Assembly (NCBI GenBank): GCA_963989245.1
Contig: OZ022351.1
Location: forward strand, 21,510,616 to 21,574,615
Direction: 5' to 3'
Length of the DNA: 64,000 nt
Origin: Nansenia antarctica
Taxonomy: Eukaryota > Chordata > Actinopteri > Argentiniformes > Microstomatidae
The notes under the pieces were generated by a model. That model saw only the letters and a list, made by a program, of their open reading frames with translations. It did no database searches and had not been told where the DNA came from. Below are positions 53,751 through 64,000 of this stretch, in pieces. Position numbers and translations under genes: made by a program. Numbering within the stretch: the stretch's first letter is position 1; the number at the start of each line of letters is the position of its first letter.

Positions 53751-54408
53751 GGTGGAGATCTATGCATTAATGCCTTCCCTTTGTCCTATGCTTACTGTTG
53801 GAGAATTATGTGTTATGATAACTGAATGTCATTATTTGTGTATTGTTTGTTTGTTTCTATATCGTGTGATTGAGGTCAGTTGAGAAGTGATGTGGTGGTT
53901 ATACAAAGCTAGGAGAGAGGTTCTGTTCCTAGCGCAACGAAAATGGAAAGCTCCTGACTATGGAAGTGTTATCAATCTGAGACAGCGGTAAAGGCTGTTC
54001 TCCAACTGGGTACAAGTGCTAGTAACCTCTGACCCCGACGCTTCAAGGACAAAGAAAACATCGGTCGTTGGAAGTTTCTGTATTGATTTGTGCATGTTAA
54101 ACTGTGTTTAGTTTAATTGTGATTGTTATTTTCAAAATTCTTTTTATTATTGGTTGTTTTCTATTTTTGTTTATGATATCTTTGGTTCCTAATACTGGTC
54201 CTGGGTTGGTCTGTGTTATTGTGCTTCTTGTGTTGTGTGTTGGTGTAGTTTTTCTGTCTGTTGTTGTTTATTTTTTAGTTTTTAATTTTATTTAAAAAAA
54301 AAAAAAAAAAAAAAAATTTTGGGGATGTTTTGTGGGGTTTTGTGTTTTTGTTTTTGTTTTATGGTAGTTTAGTTTCGGAACACCCTCTGGGTGGTCCGAG
54401 GGGGGATG
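53751..54408 (+). other. Retroviral 3' region without env
   Basis: T-rich sequence with a 20-odd-base A-run (about 54,294-54,316) and a short hydrophobic ORF that looks like chance. No surface or transmembrane envelope motif such as CX6CC is seen. It ends in the polypurine tract. Confidence 0.6.
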
Positions 54409-54710
54409 TGTAGTATATTTCTGTAGTATGTATGATCTATGTATGAATATGTGGTATGTTTTAGACACACACACATGCCAGGGCATGCAGGGACACAGAT
54501 GACCAGCAGGGACCTTTGGGGGGTGGGCAGGGACACACATGCACGCTGGCCCCTCCCCTCTGGAGGGGAACGGGGAGAGAGACACGACAAGCGCTCTCTT
54601 CTCACCCAGGATCCACGGGGAACAGATGTAATGTATAAACCTGCCTGTAACTAATTAAATTATCTTAAACTAACTGTTCTTTGATTCATCATCAATAAGA
54701 ATACACGACA
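54409..54710 (+). repeat. 3' LTR of the retroviral element
   Basis: 302 bp, same termini and apparently the same sequence as the 5' LTR. It is preceded by the purine tract CGAGGGGGGA. Confidence 0.95.
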
Positions 54711-54730
54711 GCAGTCAAAGAGTTGGTTAA

Positions 54731-54838
54731 TGATGACTGATGTATAGATGATTCACTTACTTTAGACAAATGTACTTGTTGTAAGTTGCTTTGGATAAAG
54801 GTGTCTGCTAAATGTCGAAAATGTAAATGTAAAGTTTT
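54731..54838 (+). repeat. Fish interspersed repeat, copy C
   Basis: TATAGATGATTCACTTACTT, TTGGATAAAGGTGTCTGCTA and a short AAATGT repeat tail. It lies immediately right of the piggyBac-like TTAA. Confidence 0.6.
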
Positions 54839-55945
54839 CCACACACAGGAACTAAATATTGTGTTTTTGCTTTGCTGCCCATGCTGCATGGCCTGCAGAT
54901 AAATAATGTGCATTTGCATACTATTAGCTACCCACTACCGATTTAAAAGGGGGGGGGGGGGGCTAAATACGATATGTCTGTAAAACTTCGGATGATATGA
55001 AGTTGACGGAGTTGAACGTTTCTCACTTCAGCCCTGATCAACATGGACATGAACCACAAGCCACAGGTGCAAGTCACCAGGCACCAATGAACTGAGACTT
55101 GCACAGCCGTCACATTGTACAAACCTTTGCTTCAGATTCAGATTCAGATTCAGATTCAGATTCTGATGCCAATCCGATTCAACCCATTATCTCTACCACG
55201 GAAGAAAGAGATGCTTTATTTACTGTATGCAAAGTACATCAGGTAAGTCATGAAAACAAGGGCTGAAATGTTGAAAATGATGAATGAGATTGTGGTGAGG
55301 GACAAGCAAACTATCAAATAAAACATCATATCAAAGGTCTGTTTCTGTCTCATTCGAATCCTGTTACAAGCATTCACAAGGCTGTGGTTTATCTCTACAG
55401 GGAGGCAGCTATGGCAGTGTGTTGGAGGGCAGTCACATCAGATGTCTTTGTCAAATATAGTTTCCATAGAGACTTGGTTTGACGGAAACAGTCTGATTGC
55501 TTCACCATTCTGTTTAATTTCCTGTATCAGTCTGATGTCCTCCTCTCATTGAAGCCTAGGGTTGTGGCTGAAAACGAATGCAAAGTGATTGGATCAACTT
55601 CCAAACAATGAGAAAACCAAACCACCCCCATAATTTGTTTACATTATACGATTTCCAAAGGGCTCATTTAGTGGTTGAAGGCCTACAACTATGGCGAGAT
55701 CAGGCTGTTTCGGAGACTCTTTTTTATATGGGATACAGAGCCAGGCTGGCGTTGTGACACTGGAACAAGACATGAAGTATGGCATCATCATATTTGAGCA
55801 TGCTTTTGATGCAACAGTTAGCTTCATGCCTCTCAGCCAGCCACACACACATATTCCCCACTGGGTGGCACTATTGCAACCCTCTTCCCTGACTAATGAA
55901 GGCGAATGCAATGCAATTGATGAGCTTCTTTATGGTCGGTCGTTA

Positions 55946-57351
55946 TTAAACGCTATCACTCTGATCTGGAAGCCCTCTGAGGCTCAGGGTGACCTGCTTA
56001 GGGGCTCCGGGACCCTGCCCCAGACAGGGCAGAGACCTCCGCAGCTCCAGCCTGACGTCTTGGCACAGGAAGATGTAGAAGAGGGGGTCCAACAGAGTGT
56101 TGAGGCTGGTCAGGCCGTAGCAGAGGCGGTAGACAAGGAAAATGGACTGTTCCAACCCGCAGGGTTCGTCTGTTAGGAGCAGGGCCACAAACCTGTATCC
56201 CCCTACTAGGTGGTAGGGTCCGAACACAAGGATGAAGATGGCGGTGATCACAATGAGGATTCCGGTTATTTTGTTGCGCTCGCGGTTGGAGACGGAGGGG
56301 GAGCGCCTCAGGGTCACCCCGATGCGTGCGGAGGTGTAGCTGAAGGGGAGGGGCAGAATGATACAGATCCAGTTAAAAAAACAATATATATATATATATA
56401 TATTTAAATTATTTGTAATCTAGATAAGATTGTTTGATTGCACTGATCTTCATTATGGACAACATAGTGATTTTGGCACTTGGCCACTGAATTCCATGGA
56501 ATACATCAGCTTACATGAAGTTGCCCCTACATCTCTGTAGTAATGCTGTAATTACATGTAACTACATTATAGTAACATGTTATTATTGCCCAATAATGAC
56601 CACATCGTCAACACATATTTATGAGCAAAAATGGAATCGCGGAAATTGATGGAATAAGGTTATTGTTCAATATTATTAAATGACCCAATTTTTAAACCTA
56701 ACCCTAGATCAAAACACAACCAGACTATTACACTCACCCCAGTATCCCACAGGGCAGCAGGAACCCCAATACAACAGTAGCGATCTTAAAGTGGGCGTAT
56801 CTGTTGCTGACAGGGTACTGCTCCAGACAAAGCAGCCTATCCGAGTCAAACACAGACGGAAGCAGCCCCCCCAGACACAACAGGAAGGTCAGGGTCCAGA
56901 CCGCCACCCCTGAGACGGCTGCCGTCCGCACCGTCCGTACCCCCCGGCTGCTCAACGGGTGCACGATGGCCAGGCAGCGGTCCAGCGCGATGAGACACAG
57001 GAACGCTACGCTGGCGTAGATGTTGACGTAGAAGATGTAGCCCACAAACTCGCAGGCGGCTCGGCCATAAGGCCAGTGGTGCGCCCCCTGTAGGTAAAGG
57101 ATCCACAGGGGCAAGGTGAGCAACTGGAGGAGGTCAGAGAGCAACAGGTTGAGGATGTAGACCAGCTGGCAGCCACCCCCGCCGGAGCGGCCCAGTTGGT
57201 ACAGTCCCCAGAGGGACAGCAGGTTGACTGGGAGACCCAAGGAGAAGGCCAAGCTGTAGATATAGGTGAGACCAACTCTGTCTGTGTCCAGGGGGAGGTT
57301 GCAGCTGTCATTGGACATCTCGGTCTCTTGGTGTGCCTGTGTGAGGGGCAA
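55946..57351 (-). CDS. Proton-sensing-family GPCR (GPR4/GPR65/GPR132-like), two exons
   Basis: Exon 1 is 56,738-57,351 and exon 2 is 55,946-56,339. The donor CTGGG|GTGAGT and a strong polypyrimidine acceptor CCCCTTCAG|CTAC join in frame as ILG-YTSARIG inside TM5, giving 335 residues (324 if the ATG at 57,318 is used). Landmarks are TLPLWILYL in TM2, GYIFYVNIYASVAFLCLIAL then DRCLAIVHPL in TM3, FGPYHLVGGYRF in TM6, CGLEQ and TSLNTLLDPLFYIF in TM7. DPxxY replaces NPxxY. The pattern of GxIFYxNIY, AFLC and CGxE closely follows GPR4, GPR65 and GPR132. These are plasma-membrane receptors responding to protons or lysolipids. The exact orthologue is not settled, and the TM5 intron is unusual for this mostly single-exon group. 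Confidence 0.8.
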
Positions 57352-59067
57352 TCCTCCAATGACCTACTCAGGAAACCGGACACAATAGGGCTTTATTTCA
57401 CTCTCTCACATGAAGTGATACACCCACAGAACGGTGTTGATGTCAGAGCTCCTTGATTTGTACCCATATTCTTTCACACTCACAAATGCTGAGCCCTCTG
57501 TCACAAAGAGAACTATGACTATAACTAGTGCACCGTGGAGGAGGTCTCTGATGAAATTGTACACGTAGTCATCTAATCTGTCCATGTTATTTGGCTGCTG
57601 CAGCTAGAGTCAGGTGCTCACTGCTTGTGTCTGAGGATGAGGCCATCACAGACTGCGTAGGAGCCATCAAGAGATTTAAATCTTTTTGAAAACCTTGGAG
57701 GAAATAATGACGGAAAGGGAGTTGGTTTTCATAAGCACATAAATATATGCAGAGTCTTATGCATGCATATCATATATAACAGGTGCATAACTATGGCCTA
57801 AAACGATGTGGAAATTTGAACATGCGTTACAAAATGTTTTCTGAAGAGTCTGTTCACTCACCTCTCTACCAGTTCTAAAATCCACACAGATTTTCTTTTT
57901 CCCAGAACAACCGTTCCCTCTGCTTGGTGACCTGTGCACTGAACGCGTCGGAGCGAGGGGAACACAGCGTCTTAACCGGGCCTTGTCGATGTTGTGATCG
58001 TTTCCTCAGCAGGAAACACACTTCTTCAGCTTTAAGGGCAACATCCTGAGGCAGGAGAACGCCTTTCTCCTCCCGAACAAAAACACTCTCTCTCTCTCCT
58101 TCACTCCCCAACACAGAAGAGAATGATTGAGGACGTGGATTTTTTTGGGTGGCGAAGGGGTGGGGGCAGGGATCAGGGGATACAACAGGATGCTTCACTT
58201 TCAATGATGAACTGGTCAGTGATGATTCAGAAACACTTGCAGAAACTTTTTTAGGTTGGATAATTGACAATCGTTGTGGATTTGATAATGTCGAACATTT
58301 CCCTCCTGTATTGCATGACTGATTACACATGAGTGTGTGTGTGTGTGTGTGCATTTGCATGTGTGTGTATGTGTGTGTGTGTTTATGTCTAGGTGTGTGT
58401 GTATTCCCATGTCAACAAGCAGGTCAGAGGTAACAGAAGCGTTTAGGAGGAAATGATGGATAGACAGAGATTAGAGCTAAACAAAAGGTCAATTCAGCGC
58501 CATCTCTCCACATGAAATTCTTTATTCAGACTTTTTTGTGATGCTTATAAAAGTACACTTATTTTGTTGTTGTTGTTTGATTTGGTGAATGACAACTTGA
58601 CTGGTCCTTCTATGTTAAATGAAGTTTTAGTAAAAGATGTAGCCTAGTCACAAAACAAGTGACTTTGGCTCTGGCCCAGGAAAAAAGCTGCCTGCACAAT
58701 TCTAATTGTTTGAGGAGAATGGGTATGTTGAGACAATGACGCTAGGCAGTATTTTTAAAACATGATTCCATAGAGAGGTCTAACTACTCTCTTCTGGCCC
58801 TTTCCTTTAAAATGTCACCAGACTGCAGTATGATAAACGAGCCAAGGTATGGGAGACTTACTGCAGGGACCATTTAAATGGGAAGAGCTTGACCTCGGTT
58901 TTGAATTGTGTACTTCTATTTGAATACAGGATAACATTTTCAACTGTCAACACACTCTTGTTTACATTTCTAAACTACCTTCATCCTGTCTTATCGCAGG
59001 GATCATCTGAGCCATTTTTGTAACGCTTGACAGCGGTTTCATAAGTCAGCTTAAGCGGTTTCTTAAG
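57352..59067. other. Intergenic stretch without recognised gene
   Basis: Between the GPCR and the UGT repeats I see a GT microsatellite (58,331-58,393) and short frames without family features. Confidence 0.5.
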
Positions 59068-59078
59068 TCATGGTTGGT

Positions 59079-59288
59079 TGGATGGTTGGTTGGCTGGTTG
59101 GATGGTTGGCTGGTTGGATGGTTGGTTGGTTGGTTGGATGGTTGGTTGGTTGGTTGGCTGGTTGGCTGGTTGGATGGTTGGATGGTTGGATGGTTGGATG
59201 GTTGGTTGGTTGGATGGTTGGATGGTTGGTTGGTTGGATGGTTGGATGGTTGGATGGTTGGATGGTTGGATGGTTGGTTGGTTGGTTG
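59079..59288 (+). repeat. TGGA/TGGT tetranucleotide array
   Basis: About 210 bp of GGTT and GGAT units downstream of the UGT gene. The long W-G-W-L frames in it are artefacts. Confidence 0.95.
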
Positions 59289-59327
59289 ACTGGGAGAGTT
59301 GAAAAAAAAAAAAAAAAAAACTGAAAC

Positions 59328-59412
59328 AGCTTAAGTCAAAGTGGGTGGAGCTTAAGTCAAAGTGGGCGGAGCTTAAGTCAAAGTGGGCGGAGCTTAAGTC
59401 AAAGTGGGCGGA
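59328..59412 (+). repeat. 21-bp minisatellite, about four copies
   Basis: Unit CTTAAGTCAAAGTGGGCGGA plus G, ending about 28 bp before the UGT stop codon complement, so it is probably in the UGT 3' UTR. Confidence 0.9.
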
Positions 59413-59439
59413 ACTGTGTTCCATCTACAGAATCAGAAC

Positions 59440-61056
59440 TCATTCCACCTTGGTCTTCCTCTTGGAGCTCCTGCAGCACAGCAGGCTGCAGATCGAGACC
59501 GAGGCCCAGAGAAGGCCCCCGCCGAGGGCAAGGAGCAGCGCTGACACGTCCAGGCTGTGGTAGGAGTACCAGGGCAGGCTGTAGGCCTCAGTGCGCAGGT
59601 GGGCTGCTCCTTTGTTTCTCATAACGTACTCGATCCAGAAGGTGGCGCTCGCCAACGGGGACAGGGGATGGTCACGATGCAGGCGGGAGAGCCTCTGCAT
59701 ACTGAGGTGGTAGGAGGGCTTCTCCAGGACATCCCTCAGGGCCCCCACGAAGCCCTCTGTGGTGAGAGTGGCTGCCTCCAGCACCCGGGCTGCCCCCCTC
59801 ACTTGCAGCCGGAGGACGTTGTCAAACTGGTCGAAGATGAGCGGGAGGCCCAGCACAGGGACCCCATGGTAGATGGCCTCATACAGGCCGTTGGTGCCTC
59901 CGTGGGCCACAAAGGCTCGGGTCTTGGGGTGTCCCAGGAGGTCGTTCTGGGGGAGCCAGTCCAGCAGCAGGGTGTTGTTCCCCAGTGAGGAAGGCCTCTG
60001 GCCCAGGTACCTCCACACCACCCTCTGGGGCAGCTGGGAGAAGGCTGCAGCGATGGCCTCAGTCATCTCCCTGGGCAGAGTGGACACCAGCGTCCCCAGG
60101 GACATGACCACCACCCCATGCTCCCCAGAGCCCTCCATGAAGGCCTCCAGTTCAGCAGGGAGAGGTTGGGCTGGGCGGCACTGGAACCCCCCAATGTAGA
60201 CCACGTTAGGCATGGTAGGACGCGGGAACTCAAAGACAAAGTCCACGCGCATCAGCCAGACGTCAGCCGAGCGCTGCATGGAGAGCAGGTCGGCGCCGAC
60301 TGGGAAGTGGCGCTGAAGCAGGTCGGCGTAGAGCGGCAGGATGACCAGGTGCTCCTGGAGGAGGCTGGCCACGTAGCGTAGGAGGTTCTCCGTCCTCTGC
60401 AGGAAGTCCATCCGGTCGTGGAACAGGGAGTTGTACATGGGCACGTAGGAGGGCGGCGTGGGGGCGATGGTCATGTGAGCTTCGCCCGCGTTGAGCCAGC
60501 GTACGTTATAGACCATGGGCAGGCCCAGATACTGGGCGAGGAGGACCCCTGCGGGGAAAGCAGGGTCAGTGAGCATCACGTCAAAGTCAGAGGCTTTCAG
60601 TTTGGCCACGAGGGAGGACTCTTCCAGAATGGCAGAGATCATCCTGAGCGCCCCGCCGTGGAACATCATCAACATGGCTGCCACGTCCTTCTGCTGCTCC
60701 AAGAAGCGCCGGAGGGGGTACATCTTGCGCAGCTCCAGCGAGCGCTGCATCAGGAGGGCGTAGAAGTCGGGGCCGATGTCGCCCCCTCCTTCTCCTCCTC
60801 CGCCGCCTGGCGGTGTCACGGTGATGGGGGTGTAGAGAGGGGAGCTCTCGGGGATGTACCAGCTCTTGGAGGAGCGCAGGACGGTGAGGTCATGATCCCT
60901 GGAATGCAGCTCTCTGAGGATCACCTCCATGTTGACCCAGTGGCTGCCGTCTTCAGGGAAAACCAGGACCCTGCCTCCATGGCAACCACAGGCCAAGACG
61001 AGAAGGAGGCAGAGAGAGGGGCAAATGAGTGGCGTCGTTTCTCCATAGACACCCAT
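59440..61056 (-). CDS. UDP-glucuronosyltransferase, teleost UGT5-like
   Basis: UGTs transfer glucuronic acid from UDP-glucuronate to lipophilic substrates in the ER lumen. This one-exon frame encodes 538 residues from the ATG at 61,056; an upstream in-frame start candidate at 61,104 adds 16 residues but places the signal peptide less well. A hydrophobic signal segment (CLLLVLACGC) leads into GGRVLVFPEDGSHWVNM with the putative catalytic His, and DVMLTDPAFPAG supplies the Asp partner. The UGT signature is intact from TRAFVAHGGTNGLYEAIYHG to LPLIFDQFDN. A C-terminal membrane span and a cytosolic tail ending KTKVE (KxKxx ER-retrieval pattern) complete the protein. The intronless structure and overall sequence suggest the fish-specific UGT5 family. 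A glycine-rich insertion (GGGGGEGGG) follows PLYTPITVTPP. Confidence 0.9.
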   Translation of the reverse strand: MGVYGETTPLICPSLCLLLVLACGCHGGRVLVFPEDGSHWVNMEVILRELHSRDHDLTVLRSSKSWYIPESSPLYTPITVTPPGGGGGEGGGDIGPDFYALLMQRSLELRKMYPLRRFLEQQKDVAAMLMMFHGGALRMISAILEESSLVAKLKASDFDVMLTDPAFPAGVLLAQYLGLPMVYNVRWLNAGEAHMTIAPTPPSYVPMYNSLFHDRMDFLQRTENLLRYVASLLQEHLVILPLYADLLQRHFPVGADLLSMQRSADVWLMRVDFVFEFPRPTMPNVVYIGGFQCRPAQPLPAELEAFMEGSGEHGVVVMSLGTLVSTLPREMTEAIAAAFSQLPQRVVWRYLGQRPSSLGNNTLLLDWLPQNDLLGHPKTRAFVAHGGTNGLYEAIYHGVPVLGLPLIFDQFDNVLRLQVRGAARVLEAATLTTEGFVGALRDVLEKPSYHLSMQRLSRLHRDHPLSPLASATFWIEYVMRNKGAAHLRTEAYSLPWYSYHSLDVSALLLALGGGLLWASVSICSLLCCRSSKRKTKVE

Positions 61057-61104
61057 CCCTCGCGGAGCTCTTAGAAAAAAAACAAGAAAGAACAGCAACA
61101 ACAT

Positions 61105-63380
61105 ATTGTTACAATCTCAGAAAACTTTCCCCTCAGGAGGTATAGAAATGTATACAATAGAAATTGTTCGATTTGCACAAGTACATTTTAAAGTTAACAT
61201 ACAGAATGTGAGGGCTGTGGAACTGTATTGTGGAGTTATTGTCCCTCCTCTGCAAAATAAATTCCACAGTGGAAAGTACTCCTATACTATGTAACTGGAA
61301 GATGCCCAAATACACCAGTGGGTTATGTAAAGCAGATTTTTAATTTATTTATCTGAAGGTAGGGAGGGAACATTTCTGGGACATTTGTGTTTCAGCTTTG
61401 GAAAACTAAAGTATATTCAAATACATGTAATGCTGCTGTGGGAATGAAGCAGGGGAGACTGGTGGAGATAGTAATCAGAGGACAGGCTCAATGGAATGAA
61501 TGGAATGAGGAATGGTATATATGGCTAGTTGATGAATGCCATGATGGCTTCTCCAGTGCAATACTGGTCAGAATGGCGCCTTGTAAACAATGCATCCTAC
61601 TGTATAGGGATAGAAACAGGCCCTTCTTGAGCCCACAAATTCAATACAGGAAGGACCATGGGATAATATGAAATTGAACAATTTCTTTAACTCCAACAAT
61701 TGAGACATCCTTCAAAGGTTCATCATGACTGAGTCAGCCTGTTGATTTCACAGTCAATGTTATTGTCGTATTTGAGAAACCTACAGTGACTTTTGGCACC
61801 TGATGTTTCACTTAAGCATGCAGTCTATTGCAACCTTTTGCCAAAATGAAACATTTCACCCACTAAAACAAGGATTTAAAGACTAAAATGGCATCACTGG
61901 CAATAGAACATCATTATCATCATCATCATCATGTTTTTTTCAGCTAGAGAAAGTGATATTTCACTGGAGTGTGCTTTAACAGTCCACTCCCCACAACTTA
62001 GGCCATTTAGTGTATAATTCAAAGATTACATCATAATGCACCAGGCTGAAACCTCCCTGATTGGCCTATATCAGGACCGGATAAACCCGTCTAGTGACCA
62101 GAACCATGCAGGAACACGTGATATGGGTGACATCACCTGGAATGTTCATCTACTGTACTACTGTTGTCCTGTACTCCATTTCACTGCACAACAGTACAGC
62201 AGACATGTATAGTACTGTACTGTACTGTACATTATACAAGTTCTGAAGCTTTAAGTAGTACGGAACCAGAGCCATTTCTCTACAGTATTCTACTATACAG
62301 TACATCACTAAGAAATGGTTTCTCTGATTTAACTCTTGGTGGTAACTGACCATTTATTAAGCTTAACCGGCGCAACTTGCTTTTAGAAGAATTTCAGTGT
62401 TGTTTCAATATCATTGTTGACTTAAAAACATGTGGGATTTGGAATGAACTGTTTTCTGAAGAAAAAAAAGAAAAAGAAGAAAAAACTACTGCAGGCCATG
62501 TTTTTCCCCCGAAGAAGAAAATAGAGGTTATATAACGTAAATAGATACTAGTACAATAAATGTGAGAAAGTACCTTGTTATACCAGACGTCTATGTGTTA
62601 TGATGCAGCGTCTGTCTGTCTCTCACACTCTCTGTCTCACATTCACTCTGTCAGCTGCATGCAAAGGTCTGCCTGGTGTTATTTACAGACGCAGCGGAAG
62701 TAATGGCAAACTCACCGTGACCGGTGAGACAAAGGCTGTCCCCAACTCTCGTACACGTCCCGCGGCGTGTCCTCTGAAATGTGATATTCCAGATGCACTA
62801 GTTTAGATGGTCTATGAACGCAATTACAGAGCCGTATGGTGGTGAGTAAGGTAGGGGAGGAATGTGGAAGATCCTGGGGGATCCTTTGTTTTTTGTTCCT
62901 CCTTCTTCATCTGACCTAAATCCTTGTTTTGGGCACACTAATGTGATCCAGAATTGGGGCACCCACGGTTTATTTTTTATCCCTGTACACAGAACATTGT
63001 GTTCACATTGTGGTGAAATCATGCCGACTTGATACCAACAAAAAAGTGGTGCCAGTGAGCGACCAGTCATCTACCTGTTTTTAGATATAAGCCTTTACAA
63101 ACTCTCTCTTTCACATTGAAGCTTACGTACACTGTATCTGAGGTATTTCCAAAGAGCACCATTCAAAAGGTTATTTTCATCGAATAACATCAGGTTTAAT
63201 GTGTAACATAATATGTTATGTTATGTGGGCTATTACCACAATGATTTCCAGCACATCAGATTGTCATTTCTGAGGAGCAATGATAAGTGTTTGTATTTTG
63301 ACCCATTTGATTGATAAAAGTTAGTAACCCTTATCACTAAGATACTAGGATACAAGTATTTCAGCCAATGAGAGAGACAT
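61105..63380. other. Intergenic stretch between the two UGT copies
   Basis: AT-rich sequence with CAT repeats (61,916-61,931) and a palindromic GTACTGTACTGTACTGTAC run near 62,215. The 94-codon frame at 61,387 has no recognisable domain. Confidence 0.5.
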
Positions 63381-63599
63381 TCACTCCACCGTGGTCTTCC
63401 TCTTGGAGCTCCTGCACCACACCAGGCTGCAGATCGAGACCGTGGCCCGGAGAAGGGCCCCGCTGAGGGCAAGGAGCAGCACTGCCACATCCAGGCTGTG
63501 GTAGGAGTACCAGGGCAGGATGGAGGCCTCAGTGCTCAGATGAGCTGGCCCTTTCTTCCTCAAGACATACTCAATCCACAGGGTGGCGCTGGTCAGCTC
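63381..63599 (-). pseudogene. 3' fragment of a second UGT5-like gene
   Basis: About 72 codons match the C-terminus of the intact UGT upstream: SATLWIEYVLRKKG, LPWYSYHSLDV, a membrane span and RSSKRKTTVE with its stop. Beyond TETEL the homology ends at a C-rich minisatellite, so the catalytic domain is missing. The retrieval-type lysine at -3 has become Thr. It is probably a truncated tandem duplicate. Confidence 0.8.
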
Positions 63600-63628
63600 T
63601 GTTTCTGTAGGAGGGCTTAAACACCCCC

Positions 63629-63740
63629 CCCCCCCACAGCTTCTAACCCCCCACCCTCCGCCCCACAGCCTCTAACGCCCCACCCTCCCCCCCACAGCCT
63701 CTAACCCCCCACCCTCCGCCCCACAGCCTCTAACGCCCCC
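63629..63740 (+). repeat. C-rich minisatellite
   Basis: About four units of roughly 30 bp built on CCCCACAGCCTCTAACGCCC and ACCCTCC. It abuts the truncated UGT fragment. Confidence 0.85.
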
Positions 63741-63825
63741 AGACACATCCCTAAAGGATTGTGGTGCTTTTCTTTGAAGCGAGAGGTCACAGTAAATATG
63801 ATTCTGGAGAATGTACACCTGGTGG

Positions 63826-64000
63826 AGGTGATGTAATGGTGTGGGGAATGTTTTCTTGGCTTGACTTTGGACCCGTTAATACCAATCAATCAACGCTTGA
63901 ATGCCACAGCCTATTTGAGTATTGTTGCTGACCATGTGCATCCCTTCATGGACACAATGTACCCAACTTCTAATGGCTAGTTCCAGTATGATAATGCACC
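63826..64000 (+). mobile_element. Tc1-like transposase fragment, runs off the window
   Basis: GTGGGGAATGTTTTCTTGGC, TATTTGAGTATTGTTGCTGA and AGTATGATAATGCACC match the catalytic region of the fish Tc1 family also present at 16.1-16.7 kb. Only part is visible. Confidence 0.75.

Larger units (their letters stand above)
48096..54710 (+). mobile_element. Endogenous retroviral element, internally deleted, gammaretrovirus-like
   Basis: The element is bounded by two 302-bp LTRs (TG...CA) and a 4-bp target duplication GCAG (48,092-48,095 and 54,711-54,714). It has a primer-binding site just inside the 5' LTR, a long untranslated leader, an open gag, an in-frame amber codon, a composite pol frame and a G-rich polypurine tract before the 3' LTR. 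Reverse transcriptase, the protease active-site half, the integrase core and a recognisable env are absent. It is inserted within a piggyBac-like element. I interpret it as a young non-autonomous derivative of a gamma/epsilon-type fish retrovirus. Confidence 0.9.
47467..54730. mobile_element. piggyBac-like element split by the retroviral insertion
   Basis: TTAA sits at both ends (47,467-47,470 and 54,727-54,730). The termini are inverted: CTCATTGACTGCC on the left and GGCAGTCAAAGAG on the right. Removing the retroviral insert leaves about 0.65 kb. It includes a short ATGGCGAAACGG-type frame (47,699 on) with an acidic SSNSSESDD stretch in another frame, like a decayed piggyBac transposase N-terminus. 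The right end is only about 16 bp because the LTR element landed at GCAG close to it. Confidence 0.6.

Noticed and set aside
54104..54295. 63-codon hydrophobic frame near the 3' LTR, as an env remnant
   Set aside because: It is T-rich sequence giving F/L/V/I by composition; no envelope motif is visible.
57757..58410. Minus-strand frames upstream of the second GPCR
   Set aside because: No domain, partly GT-repeat derived, and no splice link to the receptor is needed.
59070..59324. Tandem W-G-W-L frames and a possible repeat array of CRISPR type
   Set aside because: They come from a simple TGGA/TGGT array with no spacers.
60418..61074. 218-codon frame on the plus strand
   Set aside because: It is the antisense shadow of the UGT coding sequence in a GC-rich region.

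Overview
The window looks like a teleost fish chromosome. It has a full multi-exon vertebrate gene (fxr2), fish-type single-exon UGT5 and GPCR genes, long CA/GA microsatellites, tRNA-derived SINEs, L2-like LINEs, and many Tc1/mariner, hAT and piggyBac-type elements, several flanked by exact target-site duplications (TSDs). I do not name a species.

Layout. 1-5,900: intergenic, with simple repeats, a foldback repeat, LINE tails and a broken L2-like LINE. 5,900-38,150: fxr2 on the minus strand. Its 17 coding exons (stop at 7,796, ATG at 37,286) splice in frame to 666 codons with consensus GT-AG borders. Its introns hold most of the transposons, including a LINE split by a terminal-inverted-repeat (TIR) element that itself holds a hAT, and a four-level nest in intron 11. 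About 37,560-38,200 is the CpG-rich promoter side. 38,200-46,000: intergenic, with hAT and Tc1-like MITEs and a diverged duplicated block. 46,032-47,204: a one-exon class A GPCR closely resembling ptgdr2 (CRTH2). 47,467-54,730: a piggyBac-like element split by a 6.6-kb endogenous retroviral element with identical-looking 302-bp LTRs. 55,946-57,351: a two-exon proton-sensing-family GPCR (minus). 59,440-61,104: an intact UGT5-like gene (minus). 63,381-63,599: a 3' fragment of a second UGT copy, then a Tc1-like fragment running off the end.

The host genes are unrelated in role: an RNA-binding translational regulator, two membrane receptors and a microsomal conjugating enzyme. They share no visible operon-like or pathway logic.

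The most unusual object is the retroviral element at 48,096-54,710. It has a tRNA-Arg-type primer site, an open myristoylation-type gag with a PPPY motif, and then, across one in-frame TAG, a 619-codon frame. That frame joins the end of a protease to a complete-looking RNase H and the integrase zinc domain, while reverse transcriptase, the integrase core and a recognisable env are missing. With intact frames and no LTR differences seen, it looks like a young non-autonomous element mobilised in trans.
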